Below are positions 1 to 6,638 of a stretch of DNA of 12,276 bases, piece after piece. The position numbers and the translations under genes are program-made. Positions within the stretch are counted from its first letter, which is position 1, and each line of letters opens with the position of its first letter. Origin of the DNA: an uncultured Pseudorhodobacter sp. (lineage in GTDB: Bacteria > Pseudomonadota > Alphaproteobacteria > Rhodobacterales > Rhodobacteraceae); contig CAMFIX010000041.1 in the NCBI GenBank assembly GCA_945952425.1, positions 1-12,276 of the forward strand, written 5' to 3'. Below the pieces are notes generated by a model. The model did no database searches, was not told the origin of the DNA, and saw only the letters and a list, made by a program, of their open reading frames with translations.

Positions 1-31
1 GGTCTGCGAGGATCCACAAAGGAGAGCGGTC

Positions 32-1060
32 ATGTCGGAGATTACCACGGTCGGGCTCGACCTGGCGAAGAATGTGTTCCAGGTCCATGGGGCTGATGCT
101 TCGGGGCGGGCGGAGTTGCGCAAGAAGCTGAGGCGGGATCAGGTTTTGGCCTTCTTCAGCCAGTTACAGCCGTGCATTGTGGCGATGGAAGCCTGTGGTG
201 GCGCGCATTTTTGGGGCCGCGAGATCGTCAAGCTGGGCCACGAGGTGCGGCTCATCCCGCCCGCCTATGTCAAGCCTTTCGTCAAGCGCCAAAAGAATGA
301 TGCCGCCGATGCCGAGGCAATCTGCGAAGCAGCGCAGCGCCCGACGATGCGCTTCGTGCCTGTGAAGAGCGAAGAAACCCAAGGGGCAGCGATGGTCTTT
401 CGGGTCCGAGAGCTTCTGATCCGGCAAAGGACGCAGGCGACCAATGCGCTGCGCGGCCATCTGACAGAGTTCGGGCAGATCGTCCCGCAAGGAGCCGCGA
501 ATGCCGCGAAGCTGATCGCCATCGTCGAGGAGCCCGCCAGTGGCTTGCCGGCCGACGCGATCGCAACGCTCAAGGTTCTGGTTGCGGCCATGACCCATCT
601 GGAGGCCGAGCTTGGCAAGCTAGACGCCGAGATCGTTCGTCGGGCAAAAGCAAACGAGGTGGCGCGACGGCTGATGACGGTGCCAGGCATCGGGCCGTTG
701 ATCGCCACGGCCATCGCAGTCCTGGCCCCGCCGCCCGAGACTTTCCGCAGGGCACGCGACTTTGCGGCTTGGTTGGGTCTGGTGCCACGCCAGCATTCCA
801 CCGGTGGCAAGCAGCGCCTCGGGGCGACGACCAAGATGGGCGAACGATCCCTTAGGCGCCTGCTGATCATCGGAGCCAACAGCGTCATCATCAAACGGCA
901 CACCCATGCTGCTGCGCGGCCGGGGACGTGGCTGGGCGGGATGCTGACACGCAAGCCGCCGATGCTGGTGCGCGTAGCGTTGGCGAACAAAATGGCGCGG
1001 ATCGTCTGGGCCCTGATGGCCCGGGGTGGCGTCTACCAGTCTCCGGCCGCGGCGGCATAA
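32..1060 (+). CDS. IS110-family transposase (DEDD/serine recombinase)
   Basis: This 342-residue protein has full family length. The N-terminal RuvC-like DEDD domain shows D10 (in GLDLAKN), E53 (in AMEACGG), and D90 and D93 (in NDAADAEAI). The C-terminal Tnp20 domain shows a helix-hairpin-helix-like VPGIGP at 217-222 and the probable catalytic serine S256 in RQHSTGGKQRLG. These proteins cut and rejoin DNA using a structured bridge RNA made from the element's own non-coding end; that is family knowledge, not visible here. The start is supported by AAAGGAGA seven bases before the ATG. The reading frame is intact and all key residues are present, so the protein may be active. The N-terminal half reads like IS1111-group members (VRLIPPAYVKPFVK, FVPVKSEE). 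Confidence 0.95.
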   Translation: MSEITTVGLDLAKNVFQVHGADASGRAELRKKLRRDQVLAFFSQLQPCIVAMEACGGAHFWGREIVKLGHEVRLIPPAYVKPFVKRQKNDAADAEAICEAAQRPTMRFVPVKSEETQGAAMVFRVRELLIRQRTQATNALRGHLTEFGQIVPQGAANAAKLIAIVEEPASGLPADAIATLKVLVAAMTHLEAELGKLDAEIVRRAKANEVARRLMTVPGIGPLIATAIAVLAPPPETFRRARDFAAWLGLVPRQHSTGGKQRLGATTKMGERSLRRLLIIGANSVIIKRHTHAAARPGTWLGGMLTRKPPMLVRVALANKMARIVWALMARGGVYQSPAAAA

Positions 1061-1320
1061 GCCGTCCGTCGGTCGCGAGGGCGTCGGAGCGGAAGAGGAC
1101 AAGGAGTGGTTTGGCGCAAAAGTCGTGAGACGGGATCGGGAGAACCAGTGTGCAACAGAGTGCCTTCGAGCACGCGGCTTTGATCTGGACCCGACCTTCG
1201 AACACCATACGGGCCTGCGGCATGACGATGGCCGCATCAGAGGCCGGACACATGTCAGCACCCGATGACGCGCCAAGATCAGCTCCAAAAATACCTCTTG
1301 CGCAAGGGGCGGTTACACAT
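1061..1320 (+). ncRNA. Non-coding right end of the IS110 element, candidate bridge RNA region
   Basis: These 260 bases follow the transposase stop and contain no convincing gene. In IS1111-group elements the bridge RNA lies downstream of the recombinase gene, so this is where it should be. The clearest structure is a hairpin, TGCGGC at 1216-1221 paired with GCCGCA at 1231-1236 around a 9-base loop. It extends outward through GGCC at 1212-1215 and 1242-1245 with a bulge. The stretch from about 1180 to 1250 reads like the right arm of other IS1111-type elements from memory. I could not fold the whole region, so target and donor loops, promoter and RNA ends are not assigned. Confidence 0.4.
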
Positions 1321-1332
1321 GTTGCACAAATC
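1321..1332 (+). repeat. Left terminal inverted repeat core of the IS5 element (truncated)
   Basis: GTTGCACAAATC is identical to the complement of 2403-2414. The outer six bases expected by comparison with the right end (GGCTCC) are not present immediately upstream. Confidence 0.8.
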
Positions 1333-1377
1333 CTGTGAGGGATTCATCTCGTGAATCCAGCGTGCTAGCTGGATGGG

Positions 1378-2366
1378 ATGAGCAGACCGAACACACCGAC
1401 CTACAAGACGCTGAACTGGCCCGAGAATAGTGAGCCATTGAGGCGCCATTGGTTCGAGCCCAATGGCGAACGCGCTCAAGCGCCGGGGGTCACTGACGAT
1501 CTGGTTCGATCCTGGCATGTCGTGGGCTCCGTATGGTCTCTGGTTGAAGTCGCCAAACTCCACCTCGATCCTACACCTCGATGGCCACCCAGGATCACAC
1601 CGCCCACTGCGGTGAATTTACACCAGCTCTGCGGACACTAACTCGAGAGCCTGTTGCGGCTCATCGGCCTGGACTGGGAGGTTCCGGACTTCAGCACGCT
1701 GAGCCGTCGCCAGAAGACCCTTGCCGTGAACATCCCGTATCGTGGATCAGCAGGCCCGTTGCACCTGCTGATCGACAGCACGTGCATCCAGGTGGAGGGC
1801 GAAGGGGAGTGGAACGCGCGTAAGCATGGCGGCCCCAAGCGCCCCTCGCCACGGTTTCTCGAACCGGTGGCGAAACCATGGCTCGACTGGCGCAAGATCC
1901 ATCTCGGAATCGACGAGCAAACACTGGAAGTCAGGGCAGTTGAGGTCACCAGCGGCGACATCGGCGATGCCCCCATGCTGCCCGAACTATTGGCCCAGAT
2001 TCCGACCGATCAGAACATCGCCAGCGTGACACCCGGAAGTACCATGACACCATTGCCGAACGAGGAGCTCATGCTGTCATCCCACCCCGCAAAAACGCCA
2101 AGCCATGGAAGGCAATCACGGCTGGCGCCGTCGCGCGCAACGAGGCGCTGCGGGCGTCGAAACACTTGGGCCGTGCGCTCTGGCGACGATGGAGCGGCTA
2201 CCACCGCCGAAGCCGTGTCGAAACCAAGATGCATTGCGTGAAACTGCTGGGGCAGCGCCTCATCGCCCGGGACTTCGGCCGCCAAGTCGCGGAGTTCCAG
2301 GTTCGTGTTGCCGTGCTGAACGGCTACACCGCGCTTGGCATCCCTGTCACAAAGGTCGCAGGATAG
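1378..2366 (+). pseudogene. IS5-family transposase pseudogene (several frameshifts and a stop)
   Basis: Fragments in three frames together spell a familiar IS5-family DDE transposase. The start MSRPNTPTYKTLNWP is in one frame. RRGSLTIWFDP, encoded from about 1481, is in a second frame. ESLLRLIGLDWEVPDFSTLSRRQKTLAVNIPYRG and HLLIDSTCIQVEGEGEWNARKHGG are back in the first frame after an in-frame TAA at 1639-1641. The C-terminal half (LGRALWRRWSGYHRRSRVETKM to the end) is in a third frame, following a shift near 2030-2045. The segment around 1520-1640 is not recognisable as transposase. About 13 extra codons containing a palindrome lie at roughly 1843-1885. The catalytic DDE set cannot be read in any single frame, so this copy cannot make an active enzyme. 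It is one broken gene and should not be annotated as several small proteins. Confidence 0.88.
1846..1873. repeat. Short palindrome inserted in the IS5 transposase remnant
   Basis: TCGCCAC at 1846-1852 is the exact complement of GTGGCGA at 1867-1873, with ACC/GGT pairing further in. It lies in a stretch that interrupts the usual sequence KHGGPKR-VW-RKIHLG of this transposase family with about 13 extra residues (PSPRFLEPVAKPWLD) while keeping the frame. Confidence 0.5.
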
Positions 2367-2402
2367 GTCTGTCCGGGGAAAGGGGAAGTCCGACCGTCAC
2401 CC

Positions 2403-2420
2403 GATTTGTGCAACGGAGCC
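2403..2420 (-). repeat. Right terminal inverted repeat of the IS5 element
   Basis: Read on the minus strand this is GGCTCCGTTGCACAAATC. The inner 12 bases match the left end at 1321-1332 exactly. It lies 36 bases past the remains of the transposase stop codon, a typical position. Confidence 0.8.
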
Positions 2421-2554
2421 AACCGGATCGCAAGTAAATACATGATTTTCCATATCTTGATGGGTCACCTATGGGAGAGCGACAGGTGATCCGATCGGCA
2501 TCATCCTCCGTTCATCCTTTGGTCTGAGCTATTTGCAACCGCCAATCTTTTGTC

Positions 2555-2582
2555 TGGTCCCCGCGGCGGGAGTTGAACCGAG
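2555..2582 (-). other. Fragment resembling the 3' end of a tmRNA/tRNA (T-loop, acceptor strand, CCA)
   Basis: Read on the minus strand, GGTTCAACTCCCGCC carries a perfect T-loop consensus (TTCAACT). It is followed by a 7-base strand, an A discriminator and CCA. The same T-loop and 3' stem sequence occurs in E. coli tmRNA. The 5' side of the T-stem pairs poorly (CTCGG against CCCGC), and no matching 5' acceptor strand or normally spaced anticodon arm was found. An intact RNA gene is therefore unlikely. It could be a remnant of an attachment site, a piece of a decayed gene, or chance. Confidence 0.2.
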
Positions 2583-2770
2583 GCCGCACCGAGCAGGGAA
2601 CAGGTTGAAGGTTTGTTCCGGGAGCCCTGATCAAGGGCTCGGATGTAGAACGTCCGACCTGCCCCCATTCCGTCTTGGGAAAGGGACGATGGGAGCAGGA
2701 CGGGCCCCCTCTTGCCCGGCCTGCGATGCGAAGCCCCGCCAGAGGCGTTCGACAGAATTCCGGCGGATCG

Positions 2771-2791
2771 CCGCGACCTTGGCAATCGCGG
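2771..2791 (-). terminator. Hairpin directly after the ubiV stop codon, possible weak terminator
   Basis: CCGCGA and TCGCGG pair around a 9-base loop, starting one base after the ubiV TGA. There is no T-run after it on the minus strand, so it is not a textbook intrinsic terminator. Its position at the end of ubiTUV suggests a role in ending or protecting the transcript. Confidence 0.35.
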
Positions 2792-3667
2792 TCACCCCTT
2801 CTGCAAAGCCAGTCCGGCCTGGCCTTCCGCAAACCCGTTGGCGATGAGCTGTCCTGGCAGGAGCCCCTGCACCTGCCCCAAGAGGTCAGGACCGGCAGCG
2901 GCATAGGCCGCGACGAGGGCAGGGAAATCCCCCGGCTGCGGCGAGAGGCGCAGACTGGAGACACCCGCCGACCGCAGCCGCTCGATCTGGCCTGCGACGG
3001 TCGTCACGGCCTGTCCCAGGGTCTGAATGCCGTTGACCGTAAGGAAGCTGCGCCCTTCCAGGGTGCTCACGTCGCGGCCATGGGGATCCTCGCCGCAGAC
3101 GAAAAGGCAGGCATCCTTGGCACGGTCATGCAGGCGGGCGTGATAGCAGCGCGCCGACAGGGCCAGGGGGGCCTTGCCGTGGCCCCAGACCTCGACCGCG
3201 ACCCCGCGCTCGGCGCCGGCCCGGGCAAGGACGGATATGGAGGCGAGTGGCAATTCGACGGGCAGGCAAATGCGGCGGGCCCCCCTTGAGGCCAGCCAAT
3301 CCAGCGTCCCCTCATTATAGACATTGACCGTCGGGCCAACCCAGAAAGGATAGGAGTTTGGCATGTGGCGCAGCGCCGAAAGGTCGGCGATCTCCACGGG
3401 CAGGCCGGTTTCGAAGAGGGCGGCGGTCTGGCGCCTCTCGCGCGGCAGGGTGATCAAGGCCAGTGAGGAGATGGCGACCTCCTTGCCGGCCGCCTGCAGC
3501 GTCTCGACGGCCTGGGGGATCTCCTGGTCCCAGAAGGGCAATCGCTTGGAACAGACCCATTCGCCGATCACCAACCTTGCAAAGGGGGCGGCGGCGAGGT
3601 CGCGGTAGAAGGCGCGCACCGTCTCGCGGGGCCAGAAAAAGGCGTTGGGGCCAATGGTCAGGTCCAT
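2792..3667 (-). CDS. ubiV: UbiV, O2-independent ubiquinone biosynthesis protein (U32 peptidase-like)
   Basis: UbiV forms a complex with UbiU that hydroxylates the ubiquinone ring without oxygen, with prephenate as oxygen source in E. coli; this is family knowledge. The 291-residue protein has the U32 fold sequence and the iron-sulfur cysteines C39, C174, C187 and C191. The spacing C-x12-C-x3-C matches the UbiV cluster of E. coli. NSYPFWVGPTVNVYN at 104-118 is a typical family segment. The start MDLTIGPNAFFWP at 3667 is preferred over an in-frame ATG at 3688: a GTGGAG ribosome site precedes it, one base separates it from the ubiU stop (TGACATG), and the longer form would add only MPRRGDD. It is the last gene of ubiT-ubiU-ubiV and is probably translationally coupled to ubiU. 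Confidence 0.94.
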   Translation of the reverse strand: MDLTIGPNAFFWPRETVRAFYRDLAAAPFARLVIGEWVCSKRLPFWDQEIPQAVETLQAAGKEVAISSLALITLPRERRQTAALFETGLPVEIADLSALRHMPNSYPFWVGPTVNVYNEGTLDWLASRGARRICLPVELPLASISVLARAGAERGVAVEVWGHGKAPLALSARCYHARLHDRAKDACLFVCGEDPHGRDVSTLEGRSFLTVNGIQTLGQAVTTVAGQIERLRSAGVSSLRLSPQPGDFPALVAAYAAAGPDLLGQVQGLLPGQLIANGFAEGQAGLALQKG

Positions 3668-3668
3668 G

Positions 3669-4646
3669 TCATCTCCACGTCTTGGCATAGGCGCCGGTCG
3701 TCGCGGCCTGACCCTCGGTCAGGCGCTGCAACTGCGCGGCGGGCAGGGGGCGCCCTGCCTCGACCGCATCGATGGCAGCGCGAAAGGCGCGCACGACTTC
3801 GGTCACATAGGCGCGGCTGCGCTGGCGGCCCTCGATCTTCAGGGCGGTCACCCCGGCCCGCTTCAGGGCGGGAAGAAGCGTCATCGCATCAAGGCTCACC
3901 GGGTCCTCGAAAAGATGGCCGGTCTGGTCTCCACTGGTGAAGCAGCCTTTGCAAAGCGTCGGATAGGGGGCGGGCGCCCCCTTGGGCGTCCGGTGGATCA
4001 AGAGCCCACCCAGCCGCGCTTCCTGGCCGCCGGGCGTGTCGGCATAGGCGACATGGCTGGCCGGAGAGCAGACGCCATTCATGTTGGGCGAAAGCCCGGT
4101 GGCCCAGGAGGACAAGGCACAGCGCCCTTCGGCCATGACGCAAAGCCCTCCGAAGACGAAGACTTCGGTTTCGACGGCGACTTCGCGGGTGATGGAGGCG
4201 ATCTCCTCCACGGTCAGCACGCGGGGCAGGACGACGCGGCGCACCCCGAAGGCCGCGGCATAAAGGCCGATGGCATCGGCATTGGCTGCGGCCGCCTGGA
4301 CCGACAGATGCAGTCTCAAGCCCGGGTGGTGACACCGGGCATGGTCCAGGAGGCCAAGGTCGGCGAGGATGACCGCATCGACGCCCGCCGCCTCGGCATC
4401 GGCAAGCGCGCGGTGCCAGATGGCCTGCTGGCCCGCCCGGGGGAACGTGTTGATCGCGCAGAGCACCTTGACCCCCTGCGCATGGGCGAAAGCGACGCCC
4501 TCGGCCATCTCGGCCCGGGAGAAGTTCAGGCCGGGGAAGTTGCGTGCATTGGTCTCGTCGGCAAAACCGCAGTAGACGGCATGGGCTCCCGCACCGACCG
4601 CAGCACGCAACGAGGCCGGGGTGCCGGCGGGGCAAACGAGGTCCAT
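3669..4646 (-). CDS. ubiU: UbiU, O2-independent ubiquinone biosynthesis protein (U32 peptidase-like)
   Basis: UbiU is the partner of UbiV in anaerobic ring hydroxylation of ubiquinone precursors in the cytoplasm. The 325-residue protein starts MDLVCPAGTPASLRAAV, the family opening. Cysteines at C169 (FGGLCVMAEGRC), C176, C193 (NMNGVCSPA) and C232 (TLCKGC) fall at the positions I know for the E. coli UbiU [4Fe-4S] ligands, so the cluster should form. LKIEGRQRS near residue 272 is a U32 family signature. The start ATG overlaps the ubiT stop by one base (TGATG), and ubiV begins one base after its own stop, so the three genes form one tight operon. Nothing suggests proteolytic activity despite the family name. 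Confidence 0.95.
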   Translation of the reverse strand: MDLVCPAGTPASLRAAVGAGAHAVYCGFADETNARNFPGLNFSRAEMAEGVAFAHAQGVKVLCAINTFPRAGQQAIWHRALADAEAAGVDAVILADLGLLDHARCHHPGLRLHLSVQAAAANADAIGLYAAAFGVRRVVLPRVLTVEEIASITREVAVETEVFVFGGLCVMAEGRCALSSWATGLSPNMNGVCSPASHVAYADTPGGQEARLGGLLIHRTPKGAPAPYPTLCKGCFTSGDQTGHLFEDPVSLDAMTLLPALKRAGVTALKIEGRQRSRAYVTEVVRAFRAAIDAVEAGRPLPAAQLQRLTEGQAATTGAYAKTWR

Positions 4647-5107
4647 CAGGCGCTCCGATACAGGGAAAGGCCAAGGCGGGGCCCAAGCGCCCGGGCCAGG
4701 GGGGCAAGGGGCAGGCGGGTCAGGGCGGACAGTTCGGCCGTCAGGTCCAGTTCGGCATCGTCCAGCGCATTGCGCAGGGCGAGGACCGCGGCGGTGTTGC
4801 CCGAGATCTGCAAGCGGCCCGAGAAGAACAGCGCATCCCCGTCCTCTTCTCCGTGCAGCATCGACAGGAAGGCCGAAAGCCGCCCCGCGATCGCCGCATC
4901 ATGCGGCGGCGGCGCGCGGTGCAGCGTCGCCCGCCCGAGGTCGGGACGCAGCAGCACCAGGCAGGGCAGGTCGGGGCAGTCGATCAGGATGGACAGCGCG
5001 GCATGGCCTGCCATGCGGGTCAGGATGTCGGGGTGGCGCGCCAGGATGGCGGCCATGAGGTGTGACAGGGCAACGGAGCCGAGCGGGGGAGGGGGAAGCC
5101 GGATCAT
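4646..5107 (-). CDS. ubiT: UbiT, SCP2-domain lipid carrier for anaerobic ubiquinone synthesis
   Basis: UbiT is the accessory protein of the anaerobic ubiquinone pathway, thought to bind hydrophobic quinone precursors as UbiJ does in the aerobic pathway. This 153-residue protein has the SCP2 sterol-carrier pattern over most of its length. GDALFFSGRLQISGNTAAVLALRNALDDAELDL is split here for reading: GDALFFSGRLQISG near 89-102, followed by TAAVLALRNALDDAEL. It has no signal peptide or membrane segment. It is first in ubiT-ubiU-ubiV and diverges from ubiD. No clear Shine-Dalgarno precedes the ATG, and an FNR-type box is centred 41.5 bases upstream of it, so the transcript may be leaderless or nearly so. 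The assignment relies on the SCP2 pattern together with the adjacent ubiU and ubiV. Confidence 0.88.
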   Translation of the reverse strand: MIRLPPPPLGSVALSHLMAAILARHPDILTRMAGHAALSILIDCPDLPCLVLLRPDLGRATLHRAPPPHDAAIAGRLSAFLSMLHGEEDGDALFFSGRLQISGNTAAVLALRNALDDAELDLTAELSALTRLPLAPLARALGPRLGLSLYRSA

Positions 5108-5138
5108 GCCGCCTGTCTAATCGGCCCTGCCGCCCTGC

Positions 5139-5158
5139 GTCTTGACCATCGTCAAGAC
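5139..5158. promoter_or_regulatory. FNR/CRP-family operator shared by ubiTUV and ubiDX
   Basis: GTCTTGAC-CATC-GTCAAGAC is a perfect 8-base inverted repeat with a 4-base spacer. Its core, TTGAC-N4-GTCAA (5142-5155), is the kind of site used by FNR/FnrL and by DNR/Nnr-type regulators in alphaproteobacteria. The centre (between 5148 and 5149) is 41.5 bases from the ubiT ATG at 5107 and 41.5 bases from the ubiD ATG at 5190. It is the only strong palindrome in the 82-base divergent gap, so control of both operons by low oxygen or nitric oxide is a reasonable inference. Which regulator binds cannot be told from the sequence alone. Confidence 0.82.
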
Positions 5159-5189
5159 ACCACCCCGCGCATCTTGCTATCGCGGCGGA

Positions 5190-6638
5190 ATGTCAGACCT
5201 GCCGACCTTTTCCGATCTTCGCGCCTTCCTTGCCCATTGCGAGGCCGGGGGGGACCTGTTGCGCATCACGGCCCCGGTGGACCCAAGGCACGAGATGACC
5301 GCGGTGCAGCTTCTGGCCCTGCGACAGGGTGGGCCGGTCCTCCGCTTCGAAGGAGCGATGCCGGTGATCGGAAACCTCTTCGGCACGCGCAGGCGCGTGG
5401 CGGCGGGGTTGGGCGTCTCCCCGGGCGGCGTCGGCGCGCTGGGAGAGTTCCTCGCCGCCCTGCGGGCCCCCGCACCAGTCCGGGGGCTGGGTGATGCGCT
5501 CTCGCGCTGGCCGCAGCTGCGGGCGGCGCTGATGACGCGGCCCGCGACCCTGCGCCGTGCCCCGGTGCAGGCCGAGCGGCTGCCAGGACTGGAGGCGATC
5601 CCGGTGCAGACCCCCTGGCCCGGCGATGCGGGCCCCCTGATCACCTGGCCCGTGGTCATCACGCGGCCCCCGGACGAAGAGAGCCTGTCGGCCTACAATC
5701 TCGGGGTCTACCGCGCCCAGGTCATTGCCTCCGACCGACTGATCCTGCGGTGGCTGCCCCATCGGGGGGGCGCGGCGCATCACAGGCAATGGCGAGACCG
5801 GCCAATGCCGGTGGCCCTTGCCTTGGGCTGCGATCCGGCGCTTCTGCTCTCGGCCGCCCTGCCGCTGCCGGAAAACGTGTCCGAATTCACCTTCTCGGGC
5901 GTCTTGCGCGGCGCCCGGGTCGAGGTGGCGCGGGCCACGAGTGTCCCCCTCACGATCCCCGCCCGGGCCGAGATCGTCATCGAAGGCTGGGTCCATCCTG
6001 GCGAGACCGCGCCCGAAGGGCCCTTCGGCGACCATACCGGCTATTACAATGCGGCCGAGCCCTTTCCGGTGATGCGGGTTTCGGCCATCACCTGCCGCCG
6101 TGATCCGCTGTATCTTTCGACGGTGACCGGCCGCCCCCCCGACGAGCCCTCCGTGATCGGCGAGGTCTTCAATGACCTCGCGCTGCCCGTGATCCGCGCC
6201 CAGATCCCGGAGATTTGCGACCTCTACCTGCCGCCCGCCGCCTGTTCCTACCGCATGGCCGTCGTCCAGATCGACAAGCGCTATCCCGGGCAGGCGCGGC
6301 GGGTGATGCTGGCGCTTTGGGGGATGCTGGCCCAGTTCAGCTATACCAAGATGATCGTCGTGGTCGACCGCGACATCGACCCGCGCAACTGGGACGACGT
6401 GCTTTGGGCCCTGGCCACGCGTCATGATCCGGGGCGCGATACGGTGATATTGACCGATACCCCGATGGACTACCTCGACTTCGCCTCTCCCTCCGCAGGG
6501 CTGGCGGGCAAGATCGGGATGGACGCCACGACGAAGATCGGGACCGAGACCACCCGCGACTGGGGTGAGGTCATGCGTCTGGATCCCGTCCATGCGGCGC
6601 GGGCCGCAGAGCTTTTGAAGGGCCTGAAATGCGTGTGA
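5190..6638 (+). CDS. ubiD: UbiD-family decarboxylase (polyprenyl-hydroxybenzoate decarboxylase)
   Basis: UbiD removes the carboxyl group from polyprenyl-4-hydroxybenzoate using the prenylated FMN cofactor made by UbiX, plus a divalent metal. The 482-residue protein shows the family landmarks: SAYNLGVYRAQV (N170, R175), HRGGAAHHRQW (188-201 region), and the catalytic acidic segment EGWVHPGETAPEGPFGDH (E265, E272, E276), followed by TGYY. The C-terminal KIGMDATTK motif is at 441-449. The start MSDLPTFSDLRAFL at 5190 is chosen because the upstream extension would run through the FNR-type box. The Shine-Dalgarno is weak. It overlaps ubiX by 10 bases, so the enzyme and its cofactor supplier are coupled. 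Other UbiD-family decarboxylases exist, but the ubiX and ubiTUV neighbours favour the ubiquinone role. Confidence 0.92.
   Translation: MSDLPTFSDLRAFLAHCEAGGDLLRITAPVDPRHEMTAVQLLALRQGGPVLRFEGAMPVIGNLFGTRRRVAAGLGVSPGGVGALGEFLAALRAPAPVRGLGDALSRWPQLRAALMTRPATLRRAPVQAERLPGLEAIPVQTPWPGDAGPLITWPVVITRPPDEESLSAYNLGVYRAQVIASDRLILRWLPHRGGAAHHRQWRDRPMPVALALGCDPALLLSAALPLPENVSEFTFSGVLRGARVEVARATSVPLTIPARAEIVIEGWVHPGETAPEGPFGDHTGYYNAAEPFPVMRVSAITCRRDPLYLSTVTGRPPDEPSVIGEVFNDLALPVIRAQIPEICDLYLPPAACSYRMAVVQIDKRYPGQARRVMLALWGMLAQFSYTKMIVVVDRDIDPRNWDDVLWALATRHDPGRDTVILTDTPMDYLDFASPSAGLAGKIGMDATTKIGTETTRDWGEVMRLDPVHAARAAELLKGLKCV

Larger units (their letters stand above)
1..1320 (+). mobile_element. IS110-family (IS1111 group) insertion sequence, left end cut by the window edge
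   Basis: The element comprises a transposase gene at 32-1060, at most 31 bases of left end inside the window, and about 260 non-coding bases to the right. The long 3' non-coding arm with a very short 5' leader is the layout of the IS1111 group, rather than the IS110 group proper, which carries its non-coding arm upstream. The right boundary is placed at 1320 because base 1321 begins the conserved terminal repeat of an IS5-type element, and because the last bases resemble the right tips of IS1111-type elements as I remember them. I found no clear subterminal inverted repeat pairing the two ends. The exact boundary is inferred. Confidence 0.72.
1321..2420 (+). mobile_element. Decayed IS5-family element, left tip missing
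   Basis: A broken IS5-family transposase gene is bounded by inverted repeats: GTTGCACAAATC at 1321-1332 and its exact complement at 2403-2414. On the right the repeat continues to 2420 (complement GGCTCC before GTTGCAC), matching the usual tip of this IS5 subgroup. On the left those outer six bases are absent and are replaced by the end of the IS110 element. I see no target-site duplication flanking the pair, as expected if another element has inserted into one tip. A hairpin, GGATTCA/TGAATCC with a 5-base loop, sits at 1340-1358 in the leader before the transposase start. Confidence 0.8.
2421..2791. other. Gene-free stretch between the IS5 remnant and ubiV
   Basis: No reading frame here looks like a real protein. 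The visible structures are an imperfect inverted repeat TCACCT/AGGTGA (2465-2470 and 2484-2489), a fragment like the 3' end of a tmRNA or tRNA (2555-2582), a hairpin GGAACA/TGTTCC (2597-2619), a hairpin GAGCCCT/AGGGCTC with a 5-base loop (2622-2640), and a hairpin immediately after the ubiV stop (2771-2791). The stretch is the junction between mobile and resident DNA. Confidence 0.6.

Noticed and set aside
2457..2470. TTGATGGGTCACCT as a possible FNR site
   Set aside because: Only one half-site is present, the second half does not match ATCAA/GTCAA, and no gene start lies downstream.
2465..2489. TCACCT/AGGTGA inverted repeat as an operator or IS end
   Set aside because: The arms are short, the 13-base gap is unlike known operators for neighbouring genes, and no element boundary matches it.
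2622..2640. Hairpin with TTGATCA loop on the minus strand that looks like a tRNA-Ile(GAT) anticodon arm
   Set aside because: It is about 75 bases from the nearest CCA-like end, position 37 would be C, and no D-arm or acceptor stem fits around it.
3645..5120. A 491-codon open frame on the plus strand across ubiU and ubiT
   Set aside because: It runs antisense through three well-recognised genes, has low-complexity Gly/Arg-rich composition and no family resemblance. High GC content produces such frames.
5193..6593. A 466-codon minus-strand open frame opposite ubiD
   Set aside because: It is an antisense shadow of ubiD with skewed composition and no known motifs.
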